From Clostridium sp. cel8 (GTDB lineage: Bacteria; Bacillota; Clostridia; Clostridiales; Clostridiaceae), in assembly GCF_014050525.1 (NCBI RefSeq), contig NZ_JACGAG010000002.1, positions 62,001 through 126,000 on the forward strand: a stretch of DNA of 64,000 nt, in the 5' to 3' direction. The translations under genes were made by a program, and so were the position numbers. This document shows positions 54,083-62,939 of the stretch, piece after piece (position 1 is the first letter of the stretch; the number at the start of each line of letters is the position of its first letter). Under the pieces are notes generated by a model, which saw only the letters and a program-made list of their open reading frames with translations, searched no databases and had not been told where the DNA came from.

Positions 54083-54946
54083 ATGAAAATAACTACTTTA
54101 ATTGAAAATATGCAGGATACTCAAAAACATTTAAAATTTGAACACGGCTTATCTATGTTTCTTGAAACTAAAGATTGCAACATTTTATTTGACACAGGTA
54201 AATCAGGCGATTTTATTAACAATGCAAAAAAATTGAATATCGATTTGAAAAGCATTGATATTTTAGTTTTAAGCCATGCACATTATGACCACTGTGGAGG
54301 TGTAAAGAGATTACTTGAGAATTATAATATAAAACCTAAGTTTATTGTAAGTGAACACTTCTTTGAAAATAGCAACAAATATCATTATTCAAATGGAACA
54401 CTAAAATCTGATTTCTCAGATGGCTGTGGTTACAAGTACATAGGTATTGATTTTGATGAAGATTATATAAAAAGCAAGGGAATTGATATCCATTATGTTA
54501 AAACTAATATGTTTAAAATAAGTGATGAAGTTTTTGTATTTTCAAACTTTAATAAGACCTATGATTTTGAAAAAGTTAACAAGAACATGAAAATTAAAAT
54601 AGGCAATGAATATATAGTAGATGAATTTAAAGATGAAATAGCTCTTGGAGTTAAAACTTCTAAAGGACTAGTTGTACTTCTGGGATGTAGCCATCCAGGA
54701 TTTTTGAACATAATTAGTACTATTAGAAAACTGACAGGGGAAAAAATTTATGCTGTAATAGGAGGAACGCATCTTATTGAAGCAGATGAATCAAGAATAG
54801 AAAAATCTATTAAATGCTTAAACAAACTTAATATAGACATGCTAGGACTATCACATTGCACTGGAGAAAATGCCATTAATGCAATTAGTAACAATTGTAA
54901 TGGATTTTTCTATAATAGAACTGGAACAAAAAAAGAAATACTATAA
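54083..54946 (+). CDS. MBL-fold hydrolase, dihydropterin-aminobenzene phosphate synthase-like
   Basis: 287 residues from ATG 54083 with AAAGGA upstream. The metal motif LSHAHYDHCGG (HxHxDH), later metal ligands in LLGCSHPGFLN and VIGGTHLIEAD, and the C-terminal LGLSHCTGENA place it in the branch resembling methanopterin-pathway 7,8-dihydropterin-6-yl-methyl-4-(beta-D-ribofuranosyl)aminobenzene 5'-phosphate synthase. Clostridia lack methanopterin, so the name is likely misleading and the substrate unknown. Follows the MCP by 48 bp, possibly co-transcribed. Confidence 0.82.
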   Translation: MKITTLIENMQDTQKHLKFEHGLSMFLETKDCNILFDTGKSGDFINNAKKLNIDLKSIDILVLSHAHYDHCGGVKRLLENYNIKPKFIVSEHFFENSNKYHYSNGTLKSDFSDGCGYKYIGIDFDEDYIKSKGIDIHYVKTNMFKISDEVFVFSNFNKTYDFEKVNKNMKIKIGNEYIVDEFKDEIALGVKTSKGLVVLLGCSHPGFLNIISTIRKLTGEKIYAVIGGTHLIEADESRIEKSIKCLNKLNIDMLGLSHCTGENAINAISNNCNGFFYNRTGTKKEIL

Positions 54947-54959
54947 CAAAATTATAATA

Positions 54960-54998
54960 ATTTGGAGAGATTTATTTTTCACATAAATCTCTCCAAAT
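54960..54998. terminator. bidirectional terminator
   Basis: TTTGGAGAGATTTAT and its complement form a 15-bp stem with a 7-nt loop between the MBL gene (+) and the ABC permease gene (-). Confidence 0.88.
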
Positions 54999-55011
54999 TC
55001 CAAATATGATT

Positions 55012-56316
55012 CTATTCACATCTAAGTGAATCAACTGGATCAAGTTTCGCCGCTTTTCTAGCTGGTATTAAAGCTGCTATCATTGATACAAGAATAGTAA
55101 ACAACATTGTAAGCAGTATGACTGAAACTTTAAAATCCACTATTTTCATTCCACTTTCTATTCCACCTATATTATACATTACAACTACATTATTTATAAC
55201 AACTCCAAGTATTAGTGCAATTACAGCTCCAAATATTCCACCTATAAGTCCAATACTTCCAGATTGTACTGTAAACATCCTTCTTATATCTTTTCTAGAT
55301 GCTCCTTGTGCCTTCATTATTCCTATAGATTTCTTCTTTTCATACACTGCCATTGTCATTGTATTTATAACACCTATAGATGCAACTAAAAGAACTATTA
55401 CTCCTGATGCTATGAGTAATGCTTGAAGTATAGAAAGAAGATCATCTATTTTCTCTGCATATTCTATGGAAGAAACATCAGAATATCCCATCTTCTTAAT
55501 TGCATCATCAACTTTTTTAACGTCAGAAATTGAATTAGCCTCCACTTGAACCATGTCATATCCCTTATTATTTAGATAGTTATTTTCATTCATATAGTAT
55601 TTTTGTATATCTGCAGCAATTTTATCTGATGTAACAATTGTATTTCTTCCATTTTCATATACCTTATTGACTACTCCAACTATCTTTACATTTCTTACAA
55701 AAGACTGCTTTTGCTCAATTCCATATACGTTTGGAAGTGAAACCTTTATCTCCATATTTTTTCCAACAACACTCTTATAGTCTTTTATTCCCATTTTATC
55801 CAACATCATCTGCCCTACAAGTACTGAAGAATTTTCATCTTTATTCAAAGTACGTCCCTGTATAATTGTGTTATACCCATACTTTTCAACTTTTTCTTTA
55901 TCTGATTTTACATCATTTTGCTCTGCACTTGTAAATATAGGATAGTTTAAGTTATTTCCTCGTACACTTACTTTCTGTGCAGTTTTATCACCTATTTTAA
56001 CTTGAGATATAATAGTGTTCACAGATGCAGTAACTGTAGAAACACCTTTAATTTTACTCAGCTTAGCCAATACATTCTCATCTATTTTTTTAAACTCTGG
56101 TTTTTTAGTATTTGTCTGTGGATTTACTGTAATTACTTTCATAGTATCAATTTCTTTTAGTTTATCAGAACTTATCTGTTGAATTCCCTGCCCAAGACCT
56201 GCCATAATTATTATAAGCATTGCTCCTACTGATATACCAAGTGCAGTAAGTGCAGTACGGAGTTTCCTCTTTTTAAGATCTGAAAAAGACATTTTCACAC
56301 AATCTGAAATCTTCAT
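55012..56316 (-). CDS. MacB-like ABC transporter permease (FtsX superfamily), second copy
   Basis: 434 residues with the MacB/FtsX plan: one N-terminal helix (about 20-40; TALTALGISVGAMLIIIMAG), a large extracytoplasmic domain (about 45-300) and three C-terminal helices starting LLIASGVIVLLVASIGVINTM, with KKSIGIMKAQGASRKDIRRMF and the end PARKAAKLDPVDSLRCE. AAAGGA precedes ATG 56316. It lies 15 bp after a related permease, so the transporter is a heterodimer with the ATPase at 57618-58283. Confidence 0.92.
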   Translation of the reverse strand: MKISDCVKMSFSDLKKRKLRTALTALGISVGAMLIIIMAGLGQGIQQISSDKLKEIDTMKVITVNPQTNTKKPEFKKIDENVLAKLSKIKGVSTVTASVNTIISQVKIGDKTAQKVSVRGNNLNYPIFTSAEQNDVKSDKEKVEKYGYNTIIQGRTLNKDENSSVLVGQMMLDKMGIKDYKSVVGKNMEIKVSLPNVYGIEQKQSFVRNVKIVGVVNKVYENGRNTIVTSDKIAADIQKYYMNENNYLNNKGYDMVQVEANSISDVKKVDDAIKKMGYSDVSSIEYAEKIDDLLSILQALLIASGVIVLLVASIGVINTMTMAVYEKKKSIGIMKAQGASRKDIRRMFTVQSGSIGLIGGIFGAVIALILGVVINNVVVMYNIGGIESGMKIVDFKVSVILLTMLFTILVSMIAALIPARKAAKLDPVDSLRCE

Positions 56317-56331
56317 TTAAATCATCCTTTC

Positions 56332-57615
56332 CTATGAATTTAGAGCCTTTATTGGATCCATTTTAGAAGCTCGTCTAGAAGGGTATATTCCTGCAATTAT
56401 TGATATTCCAATTGAAAAAGCCAATGTAGCAAAAGCAAGTGATATTGGCATGTCAAAGCTCATAGTTTCATTTATCTTTTTACTTTCAAGATACATTTTA
56501 AGACCAAATTGTACTATCTTTAAATTTAATGCGCTAAATGCAATTCCCATTATTCCACCAATAAGACCTATTAAAGCCGATTGGATAATAAATATGCTGT
56601 GTATATCAGACCTGTTTGCTCCTACAGCTTTCATTATTCCTATAGATTTTGTCCTCTCGTATATTATCATAACCATTGTATTTACAATTCCTACACTTGC
56701 AACTAAAAGAACTATAATTCCGAGAACTGAAAGTATAACCTCCAATATTTTAAATGAACTCTTTATTTTAGCAACCATATCTTGATAGCTCATATAGCTA
56801 TATCCCATTTTCTTTATTTTATCAGTTATACTTTTTACATCATCTATATCTTTTGCATATATAGTTACAGAATCATATCCATGATTATTTATATAATCGT
56901 TTTGAAGATAATAATAACTTTTCACTTTAGATACAACATCAATAGATGCATATATACTATTATCATTTTCAAATTTTCTATTAAGCACTCCAACTACTTT
57001 TGCATCTATTTTAATAGGCTCCAATTTTATATTTTCATTTTCAGTCTTATTTTCAGTTATTATAATATTTTTTCCAATTACACTTTTGTAATCTTTTATC
57101 CCCATAGAATCAAGATACTTCTCTCCCAAAACTACTGAGCTTTCATCGGATTTTTTTAAATCTCTACCAAAAGCTATAGGGTTTCCTTCCTCTCTACTAT
57201 AAATATTTCTATTATCATTTGAAGCATTTATAACAGTTCTATTGTTATTTTTCTTCCCATTTATTTCAATACTATTAACACTTTGACTAGAAATTGCTGT
57301 CAAAGTATCCACACCCTTTATACTGTTTAGCTCTTTTACTGTACTATCATCAATTTTTTTAAACATATCATTTACATCTATATCTATTGAATCTTCACTA
57401 TATATATCAAAATACTTGTAGTTGTATACATTCACTGTACTTAACTTGGCATTGTCAATTTCCTTTAATACAAGATTTTCGCCTGATGTTCCAATACTTA
57501 CCATTGTCACTACAAGCATTGTACCTACTGCAACTGCAAGAGATGTAAGTAAGGTTCTCCCTTTTCTCCTCTTTAGGCCTTGTGAAGCTAATCTAAATCC
57601 ATCTTTAAACTTCAT
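56332..57615 (-). CDS. MacB-like ABC transporter permease (FtsX superfamily)
   Basis: 427 residues, same topology as its neighbour: an N-terminal helix (LLTSLAVAVGTMLVVTMVSIG), an extracytoplasmic domain with EKYLDSMGIKDYKSVIGKNI, and three helices from LSVLGIIVLLVASVGIVNTMV, ending PSRRASKMDPIKALNS. GGAGG precedes ATG 57615, two bases after the ATPase stop. Such three-gene exporters usually remove antimicrobial peptides or act as mechanotransmission devices in envelope stress; no two-component system adjoins this one. Confidence 0.92.
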   Translation of the reverse strand: MKFKDGFRLASQGLKRRKGRTLLTSLAVAVGTMLVVTMVSIGTSGENLVLKEIDNAKLSTVNVYNYKYFDIYSEDSIDIDVNDMFKKIDDSTVKELNSIKGVDTLTAISSQSVNSIEINGKKNNNRTVINASNDNRNIYSREEGNPIAFGRDLKKSDESSVVLGEKYLDSMGIKDYKSVIGKNIIITENKTENENIKLEPIKIDAKVVGVLNRKFENDNSIYASIDVVSKVKSYYYLQNDYINNHGYDSVTIYAKDIDDVKSITDKIKKMGYSYMSYQDMVAKIKSSFKILEVILSVLGIIVLLVASVGIVNTMVMIIYERTKSIGIMKAVGANRSDIHSIFIIQSALIGLIGGIMGIAFSALNLKIVQFGLKMYLESKKINETMSFDMPISLAFATLAFSIGISIIAGIYPSRRASKMDPIKALNS

Positions 57616-57617
57616 AT

Positions 57618-58283
57618 TTATACCTCCATTACTCTACCATCTTTTATTTTTATCATTCTTTTAGCTTTCTTGGCTTCTTCCATATTATGTGTAACCATAA
57701 TTATAGTATATCCTTTCTTGTTAAGGTCAATAAGAAGCTTCATTATCATATCTCCATTTTTTGAATCTAGATTTCCAGTTGGTTCATCTGCAAAAATTAT
57801 CTTAGGATTATTTACAAGTGCTCTTGCAACACTAACTCTCTGTCTCTGCCCACCAGACATTTCATTTGGTTTATGTTGTATCTTGTCACCAAGTCCAACC
57901 ATTTCAAGTGCTTTAATTGCTTTCATCTTCCTTTCTTTTCTAGAAACCTCTCCAAATATCAACGGCATCATAACATTCTCTAGTGCAGTCTGTGTATTTT
58001 CAAGATTAAAAGATTGAAACACAAATCCTATAGTTTCATTTCTATATTTGGACATTTCTTTATCTTTAAACTTGCTTATATCCTTTTTATCTATATAAAT
58101 ACTTCCGGATGTAGGTGTATCAAGTCCTCCTACGAGATGCATAAGAGTTGATTTACCAGATCCTGAAGGCCCAACTATAGCTAAAAATTCGCCATCATCT
58201 ATATTTAAACTTACATTATCAAGTGCAACAACTTTTTCTTTTCCCATTGTATAGATCTTAGAAACATTTTTTACTTTTATCAT
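57618..58283 (-). CDS. MacB/LolD-type ABC transporter ATP-binding protein
   Basis: 221 residues from ATG 58283 (MIKVKNVSKIYTMGKE), with only a weak GGATG site. Walker A GPSGSGKST, Q-loop FVFQSFNL, signature MSGGQRQR, Walker B IIFADEPTGNLDS and switch His MVTHNMEEA. Typical of LolD/MacB/BceA ATPases. First gene of a three-gene exporter operon. A 30-bp palindrome covering the -10 region lies directly upstream, so the operon is probably repressed by a dedicated regulator that is not encoded nearby. Confidence 0.93.
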   Translation of the reverse strand: MIKVKNVSKIYTMGKEKVVALDNVSLNIDDGEFLAIVGPSGSGKSTLMHLVGGLDTPTSGSIYIDKKDISKFKDKEMSKYRNETIGFVFQSFNLENTQTALENVMMPLIFGEVSRKERKMKAIKALEMVGLGDKIQHKPNEMSGGQRQRVSVARALVNNPKIIFADEPTGNLDSKNGDMIMKLLIDLNKKGYTIIMVTHNMEEAKKAKRMIKIKDGRVMEV

Positions 58284-58302
58284 ATCATTACATCCATATA
58301 AT

Positions 58303-58332
58303 TCTAGTGTACTATATATATAGTACACTAGA
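58303..58332 (-). promoter_or_regulatory. 30-bp perfect palindromic operator
   Basis: A perfect inverted repeat whose left arm is TCTAGTGTACTATAT; the outer AGTGTA/TACACT half-sites are 12 bp apart. It overlaps the -10 hexamer and +1 of the ABC exporter promoter. The half-sites resemble the AGTGTA-N13-TACACT site of the GntR-type repressor YtrA (recalled, spacing differs by one). Confidence 0.75.
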
Positions 58333-58348
58333 GTTATATTATTGTCAA
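58320..58348 (-). promoter_or_regulatory. sigma-A promoter of the ABC exporter operon
   Basis: On the - strand TTGACA (58348-58343), 17-bp spacer, TACTAT (58325-58320). The start of transcription falls inside the palindrome. Confidence 0.75.
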
Positions 58349-58397
58349 CTTGAATTATATAGTTAAATTTCCTATAAATATAATTTTAAAACTAAAT

Positions 58398-58446
58398 AAA
58401 TGGATAAAAGCTGTATATTTTAAAAATACTTAACTTTTACCCATTT
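58398..58446 (-). terminator. terminator after the glucoamylase gene
   Basis: AAATGGATAAAAG and CTTTTACCCATTT pair (one G-U) with an AT-rich inner region, about 25 bp after the glucoamylase stop. Confidence 0.65.
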
Positions 58447-58470
58447 AAATTGAAATATTTTATCTTTGAT

Positions 58471-60948
58471 TTAGTTATTCACTACAAGATGCCAATCATT
58501 TTGATTGTTATTATCCCAATTTGACCCATTAGTAAATACAAAGTCAAACTGTGAAGCATTAGAAGGAAGCATTATGGAAGCCTCCCAAAAACCATCTGAA
58601 CGTTTTTCCATGTTTACATCGTTTATATTTGTCCATCCGTTAAAACCATAATGTACTTTTAATTGTGAACTATTAGGAGCTAAATATCCTTTATAATATA
58701 ATGTTATAGCATGGCCTTTTTTAAGTTTACTTTTATCATAATCTACTTCCTTACTACTGTCAGGCTTATAAGCATTTTTCACATAACGATTATAAACAAT
58801 TGAAGGCATATCAGCTATTGAACCTTTGTTAGAAGAAGCAATCAAGGTCATATAGTCTCCCATTGCCCAATTAAGTGGACTCATTGATCCAGTGGCAGTT
58901 CCTGGAGTACAACCACTAGGTGCACTGTTATCCCAAACTTGTTCAGGTATCATGTATGATGAAGATGAAACACTTCTAAGAGTATTTAAATAAGAAGCAG
59001 CACTTTCACCTTTTTCTACTGCATATTCTCCTCTTTCAGCTGTAAATATAGGCCACAATCTTCCTTTACCTGTTCCATCATAGTTACTTCCATCCTCATG
59101 TTCTCCATAACCATCATGATTATATCTATACCATAAATCACCTTTTCCTTTTATGTTCTCTTTAATAGTAGAATCAATTTCTGGAAGTGAATCTTCTATA
59201 TAAGGATCATCTGCTGATTTAACTCCAAGACGTACTAACTCAAGAAAACTTGGATCAACAATTGACCTTTCATCATAGGTTCCACCACCATTTCCAATTG
59301 TAATATTATGACCATCATTAGGATTTTCATCATCATCAATTCTCTCATAGTAATGACCATTTCCAAGTGAGCCAGTTGACGTAAAAGTCCACTCTTCTAC
59401 CATCTGTTGCCAGTCATCCGCTGTAGCAAAATATCTTTGTGCATTTAAGTTATCATTATTTTTATTTGCAATAGTTCCTGCAGCAACTAATCCTGCAATT
59501 TCACTTGCAATTGTTGCTGGAGAATATCCTCCATTTTCTTCCCATCTCTCCTGACCTGTTTTAGGTCCATTAGATACTATATAATCAGCTGCTGGTTTTA
59601 TATGATTTTCATATGTGTTAATATCAGTTCTCCCAAGTTTCCATGCAAGTAAAATAGGATCTGCAGTTTCATCCATCTGAATTCCTGGCCAATAAGGTTT
59701 CCCATTTGTCCAACAATTTTGTGGAAAATGTCCATCTGGTTGTTGAGCTTTATTAAGTAGAAAATCTAATGCTTTATTGGCAGAATCAGTATCTCCAGCT
59801 GTAATCATGGCACTAGTAAATTTATAGAGATCACGAGGCCATGTAACATGATACCCATTAGGATTACTATCTCCATTTGAATTACCCCAAGGTGTCCCAA
59901 GTCCTGCTACAATAGCTCCACTTGTTTTATCTTGTGAAGTTTTAAGAGTCATAGCTGAAACATAATACTGTTCATCAGCTTTACCATCTTGGTTGTCTAG
60001 TGAATTGCAATAATTATTCCATTCACTTATATAACTATTTTGCATATTATCTATATTATCTGTAAGTGTTGCATTTGTAGTTGACTCTGCTTCATTTGCA
60101 TTTTTACCAAATCCCAATACTTCATGAAAACTTATACTATTTGACTTTGCCGCACTACTCAAATCAATCATACCCATTTGTGCAATATTGCCATTTGAAG
60201 CCGAATCATAAGTCCAGTTCATTATGTGATCAGGATTTGATTCTCCCAAAAGATCTGTCCATCCATCTGTTTTGCCAACATATCCAGTAGATACCATTCC
60301 GGAAACATATGGTATAGAACATGAAACAGCACTTGCACATCCATTACCTGTTGATACAAGCATACTCCTACCATTATATGTTGAAGTATATCCACTATTA
60401 TTATCGCCTGCATTTCCTACAGCAGGATTATATAAAACGTACAAATTGTAATCATCAATATTTCCATCTAATACAGTAAAAGTTACACGTTGAACAAGTG
60501 AATTCCTATTAGGATCTGTAAAAATAATTTTTGTAAGTTTCCATTTGCCATTATCTCCTGTTGTTACAACTTTCCAAGCAAGTGAATGTTTATCAACTAA
60601 AGTTATAGTTTTATTTTTTTGCTTTTTCTCTTCAGCTACCCAAGTATGATTCTTGTCACCTACTAAAAATTGCATATCTGTAACATTATTTTTATCTGTA
60701 CTTGGATAAAATACATCAGTTATAATTCCATCTGCTCCTGTAAACCATACATCTGATTTATCACTGTTAGCAGTACCCAGAAAATCCTTTGATCCTTTTG
60801 CCCAAGTTGATGAAATTCCAGGTGATCCATAAGCCTCTCCACTTGTAATAGCTCCAGCATAAACAGTAGCACTGCCTACAATAAGTGATACAGACACTAT
60901 AGTAGACATTATAAGCATTGCTATAAACGATTTTTTCCTCCTTAACAT
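58471..60948 (-). CDS. secreted GH15 glucoamylase with C-terminal starch-binding module
   Basis: 825 residues from ATG 60948 (GGGGGAA upstream; an upstream in-frame ATG lacks a site). A signal peptide (MLRRKKSFIAMLIMS..., cleavage near VYA-GAI) is followed by a beta-sandwich N-domain of the glucodextranase type (about 35-310), the GH15 (alpha/alpha)6 barrel with YHVTWPRDLYKF, WPGIQMDETADPILLAW and LWPIFTAERGEYA, and a terminal module of about 85 residues (KLKKGHAITLYYKGYL, VHYGFNGWTNINDV) like CBM25-type starch-binding domains. It releases glucose from starch or maltodextrins outside the cell. Confidence 0.93.
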   Translation of the reverse strand: MLRRKKSFIAMLIMSTIVSVSLIVGSATVYAGAITSGEAYGSPGISSTWAKGSKDFLGTANSDKSDVWFTGADGIITDVFYPSTDKNNVTDMQFLVGDKNHTWVAEEKKQKNKTITLVDKHSLAWKVVTTGDNGKWKLTKIIFTDPNRNSLVQRVTFTVLDGNIDDYNLYVLYNPAVGNAGDNNSGYTSTYNGRSMLVSTGNGCASAVSCSIPYVSGMVSTGYVGKTDGWTDLLGESNPDHIMNWTYDSASNGNIAQMGMIDLSSAAKSNSISFHEVLGFGKNANEAESTTNATLTDNIDNMQNSYISEWNNYCNSLDNQDGKADEQYYVSAMTLKTSQDKTSGAIVAGLGTPWGNSNGDSNPNGYHVTWPRDLYKFTSAMITAGDTDSANKALDFLLNKAQQPDGHFPQNCWTNGKPYWPGIQMDETADPILLAWKLGRTDINTYENHIKPAADYIVSNGPKTGQERWEENGGYSPATIASEIAGLVAAGTIANKNNDNLNAQRYFATADDWQQMVEEWTFTSTGSLGNGHYYERIDDDENPNDGHNITIGNGGGTYDERSIVDPSFLELVRLGVKSADDPYIEDSLPEIDSTIKENIKGKGDLWYRYNHDGYGEHEDGSNYDGTGKGRLWPIFTAERGEYAVEKGESAASYLNTLRSVSSSSYMIPEQVWDNSAPSGCTPGTATGSMSPLNWAMGDYMTLIASSNKGSIADMPSIVYNRYVKNAYKPDSSKEVDYDKSKLKKGHAITLYYKGYLAPNSSQLKVHYGFNGWTNINDVNMEKRSDGFWEASIMLPSNASQFDFVFTNGSNWDNNNQNDWHLVVNN

Positions 60949-61018
60949 ATAGAAAATTCCCCCTATATTTTTATTTATAAACTTATGGATTATATCCAAA
61001 AATTTATATGCCACTGTT

Positions 61019-61033
61019 ATAAATCGATTTCAA
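61019..61033 (-). promoter_or_regulatory. possible cre site upstream of glucoamylase
   Basis: On the - strand TTGAAATCGATTTAT fits WTGNAANCGNWNNCW at all fixed positions except the final C. It is about 70 bp before the glucoamylase start, where CcpA control would be expected. Confidence 0.4.
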
Positions 61034-61166
61034 TCAACATAGAATCACTATTTTTTCTTAATGCAATTACTTTTTACTTACATAAACACACTATAAAAAT
61101 TACAACTGTGTTACCTAAATTATATAACGGAATTAACTTACAATTCAACAAAAACATGCTAAAATA

Positions 61167-61187
61167 GTGTCATAATAAATATGACAC
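61167..61187 (-). terminator. terminator-like hairpin after nitroreductase
   Basis: GTGTCATA and TATGACAC form an 8-bp perfect stem with a 5-nt loop, followed on the - strand by TATTTTAG. About 45 bp after the nitroreductase stop. Confidence 0.5.
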
Positions 61188-61232
61188 AAATTAAACAATT
61201 ATAAATAGATAAGAAAATTATGTTTTACATGA

Positions 61233-61847
61233 TCAATTATAAAACTTAGCAACTTCTTGAATAGTTTTTTTCCTTATACATGGAAGTTCATAACTAGGAT
61301 CTCCCTTACCAACCACTAAAATCATTACTGGAGATTCACCTTCTGGTCTATTAAATATTTTTTTTAGAAACATCATTGGTGCTGGTGTATATGTTAAACT
61401 CTCATATCCTGAATTTCGAATAGCATTAATTAGAAGACCAATGGCAATGCCAACACTTTCATTAACATAATAATTCTTTTCTTTTTTTCCTTCACTATTT
61501 ACTTTATAATTTTCTTTAAATATTACAATCAAGCAAGATGCCTCTGTTAAAAAAGGCTTACTCCAATTAGTCTTTAAAGGCTTTAAATCCTCTCGCCACT
61601 CATCACTAATTTTTTCTTTATAAAAAGACTCCTCAATTTTCTCAGCTTGTTCACGAATAATTCTCTTTATCTTATCATCAGTTACGACACAAAAATACCA
61701 TGGTTGCTTATTTGCTCCACTTGGTGCAGTAGAAGCTGTCATTATCCAATCTTCAATAGTTGATTTATCAATGCTACATTTTAAAAATTTACGATAGCTT
61801 CTCCTTGCTTCACTTTCTTTTCTCAATTTTATTGATTCTTCTGACAT
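61233..61847 (-). CDS. nitroreductase-family FMN oxidoreductase
   Basis: 204 residues from ATG 61847 with TGGAGG upstream; the longer upstream frame is AT-rich and non-coding in character. RKESEARRSYRKF, MTASTAPSGANKQPWYFCVV and the C-terminal ESLTYTPAPMMFLKKIFNRPEGESPVMILVVGKG are the iodotyrosine deiodinase/nitroreductase subgroup pattern. FMN-dependent reduction of an unidentified electron acceptor. Single gene. Confidence 0.87.
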   Translation of the reverse strand: MSEESIKLRKESEARRSYRKFLKCSIDKSTIEDWIMTASTAPSGANKQPWYFCVVTDDKIKRIIREQAEKIEESFYKEKISDEWREDLKPLKTNWSKPFLTEASCLIVIFKENYKVNSEGKKEKNYYVNESVGIAIGLLINAIRNSGYESLTYTPAPMMFLKKIFNRPEGESPVMILVVGKGDPSYELPCIRKKTIQEVAKFYN

Positions 61848-62068
61848 GTTTTTCCTCCATACTAGTTTACTTTTTATTATGTAATTAACACTTATTTTTT
61901 TAAACTCAATAATATTATGATAGGTTAAAATGTAATTAAACTCAATATAAAAAAATAAAGTATCCAATACAGTCTAAATACTGATAACCTATTTTTATTG
62001 ATTTTTTAGATTAAATATATTATTATGGACATATTGAAATATTATAAACCAATGATGGAGTGATTATT

Positions 62069-62491
62069 TTGTACTATATATCAATGTTACTTACCATTAT
62101 CGCTAATATTTTTTATCATGTTTTTCAAAAAAGTATACCTGAAAATGCAAATCCAATTTCCTCCTTAATTCTAACATATAGTGCAGCATTAATAGGCTCA
62201 ATAGTAATTTTTATTTTTTACAATAAAAATACCACTATTATTGATGCTTTCAAAGGTTTAAACTGGACAAGTTGTGCTTTAGGATTATCTCTGATTTTGT
62301 TAGAATTAGGTTTTTTACTTGTATACAGATCAGGATGGGATATAAGTTTTGGTGCTATAGTTTCAAATGTTTCAGTCACATTATTATTAGTGCCTATTGG
62401 ATTATTATTTTTTAAAGAAACTATATCAATGAAAAATTTAATAGGAATTCCTGTTTGTATTATAGGATTGATATTAATTAATTGTAAATAA
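62069..62491 (+). CDS. half-size EamA/DMT-type membrane protein
   Basis: About 140 residues with four to five hydrophobic helices (YYISMLLTIIANIFYHVF, SLILTYSAALIGSIVIFIF, ALGLSLILLELGFLLVY, VSVTLLLVPIGLLFF) and the EamA-type end FKETISMKNLIGIPVCIIGLILI. It is half the size of ordinary EamA transporters, so it would work as a dimer, like SMR proteins. I chose TTG 62069 because GGAG lies eight bases before it; GTG 62060 overlaps that site. Substrate unknown. Confidence 0.7.
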   Translation: MYYISMLLTIIANIFYHVFQKSIPENANPISSLILTYSAALIGSIVIFIFYNKNTTIIDAFKGLNWTSCALGLSLILLELGFLLVYRSGWDISFGAIVSNVSVTLLLVPIGLLFFKETISMKNLIGIPVCIIGLILINCK

Positions 62492-62497
62492 TTCATA

Positions 62498-62525
62498 TTG
62501 AAGCACCCAATACTGGGTGCTTCAA
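62498..62525. terminator. bidirectional terminator
   Basis: TTGAAGCACCCA and TGGGTGCTTCAA, a perfect 12-bp stem with a 4-nt loop, lying between the EamA-like gene (+) and dhaM (-). Confidence 0.9.
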
Positions 62526-62526
62526 T

Positions 62527-62913
62527 TTATGGCATTTTATCAAGTTTTAATTTTTCTATAGACATTTTTATGTCTTCTATATTTTTCTCCAAACTACTTT
62601 CAACTGCTGCAGTTATAGCTCCTTCTACAAATGCACAGTCAACTATTTGAACCTTATCGCCTCCACTTTCCATAAGCTCCACAGCCATTTCTGCATTCAT
62701 ATAGGCACTTCCAAGATCAAATAATACTATAACCCCATCTTCAGAATAAACATCCTTTATTGCAGCTGAAATTTTGTTTACATCACTACCAAGTCTACCA
62801 TCTTCCGTTCCACCTGCTGCAGCTATTTTTGCATCTCCTGCCATTTGAAGTGAAAGTTCTTTTACTCCTTCTGCTACTTTTTCACTATGTGATACTAGAA
62901 CTATTCCTACCAT
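62527..62913 (-). CDS. dhaM: dihydroxyacetone kinase phosphotransfer subunit DhaM (PTS EIIA-type domain)
   Basis: 128 residues: only the mannose-type EIIA domain, with phospho-accepting His9 (VLVSHSEKVAEG) and DGVIVLFDLGSAYMNAEMA. It passes phosphate from HPr to the ADP bound on DhaL. It lacks the HPr and EI domains found in E. coli DhaM, the normal short form in Firmicutes. AGGAGG precedes ATG 62913. Third gene of dhaKLM. Confidence 0.93.
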   Translation of the reverse strand: MVGIVLVSHSEKVAEGVKELSLQMAGDAKIAAAGGTEDGRLGSDVNKISAAIKDVYSEDGVIVLFDLGSAYMNAEMAVELMESGGDKVQIVDCAFVEGAITAAVESSLEKNIEDIKMSIEKLKLDKMP

Positions 62914-62939
62914 AAAAATATATACCTCCTATTACTTCC

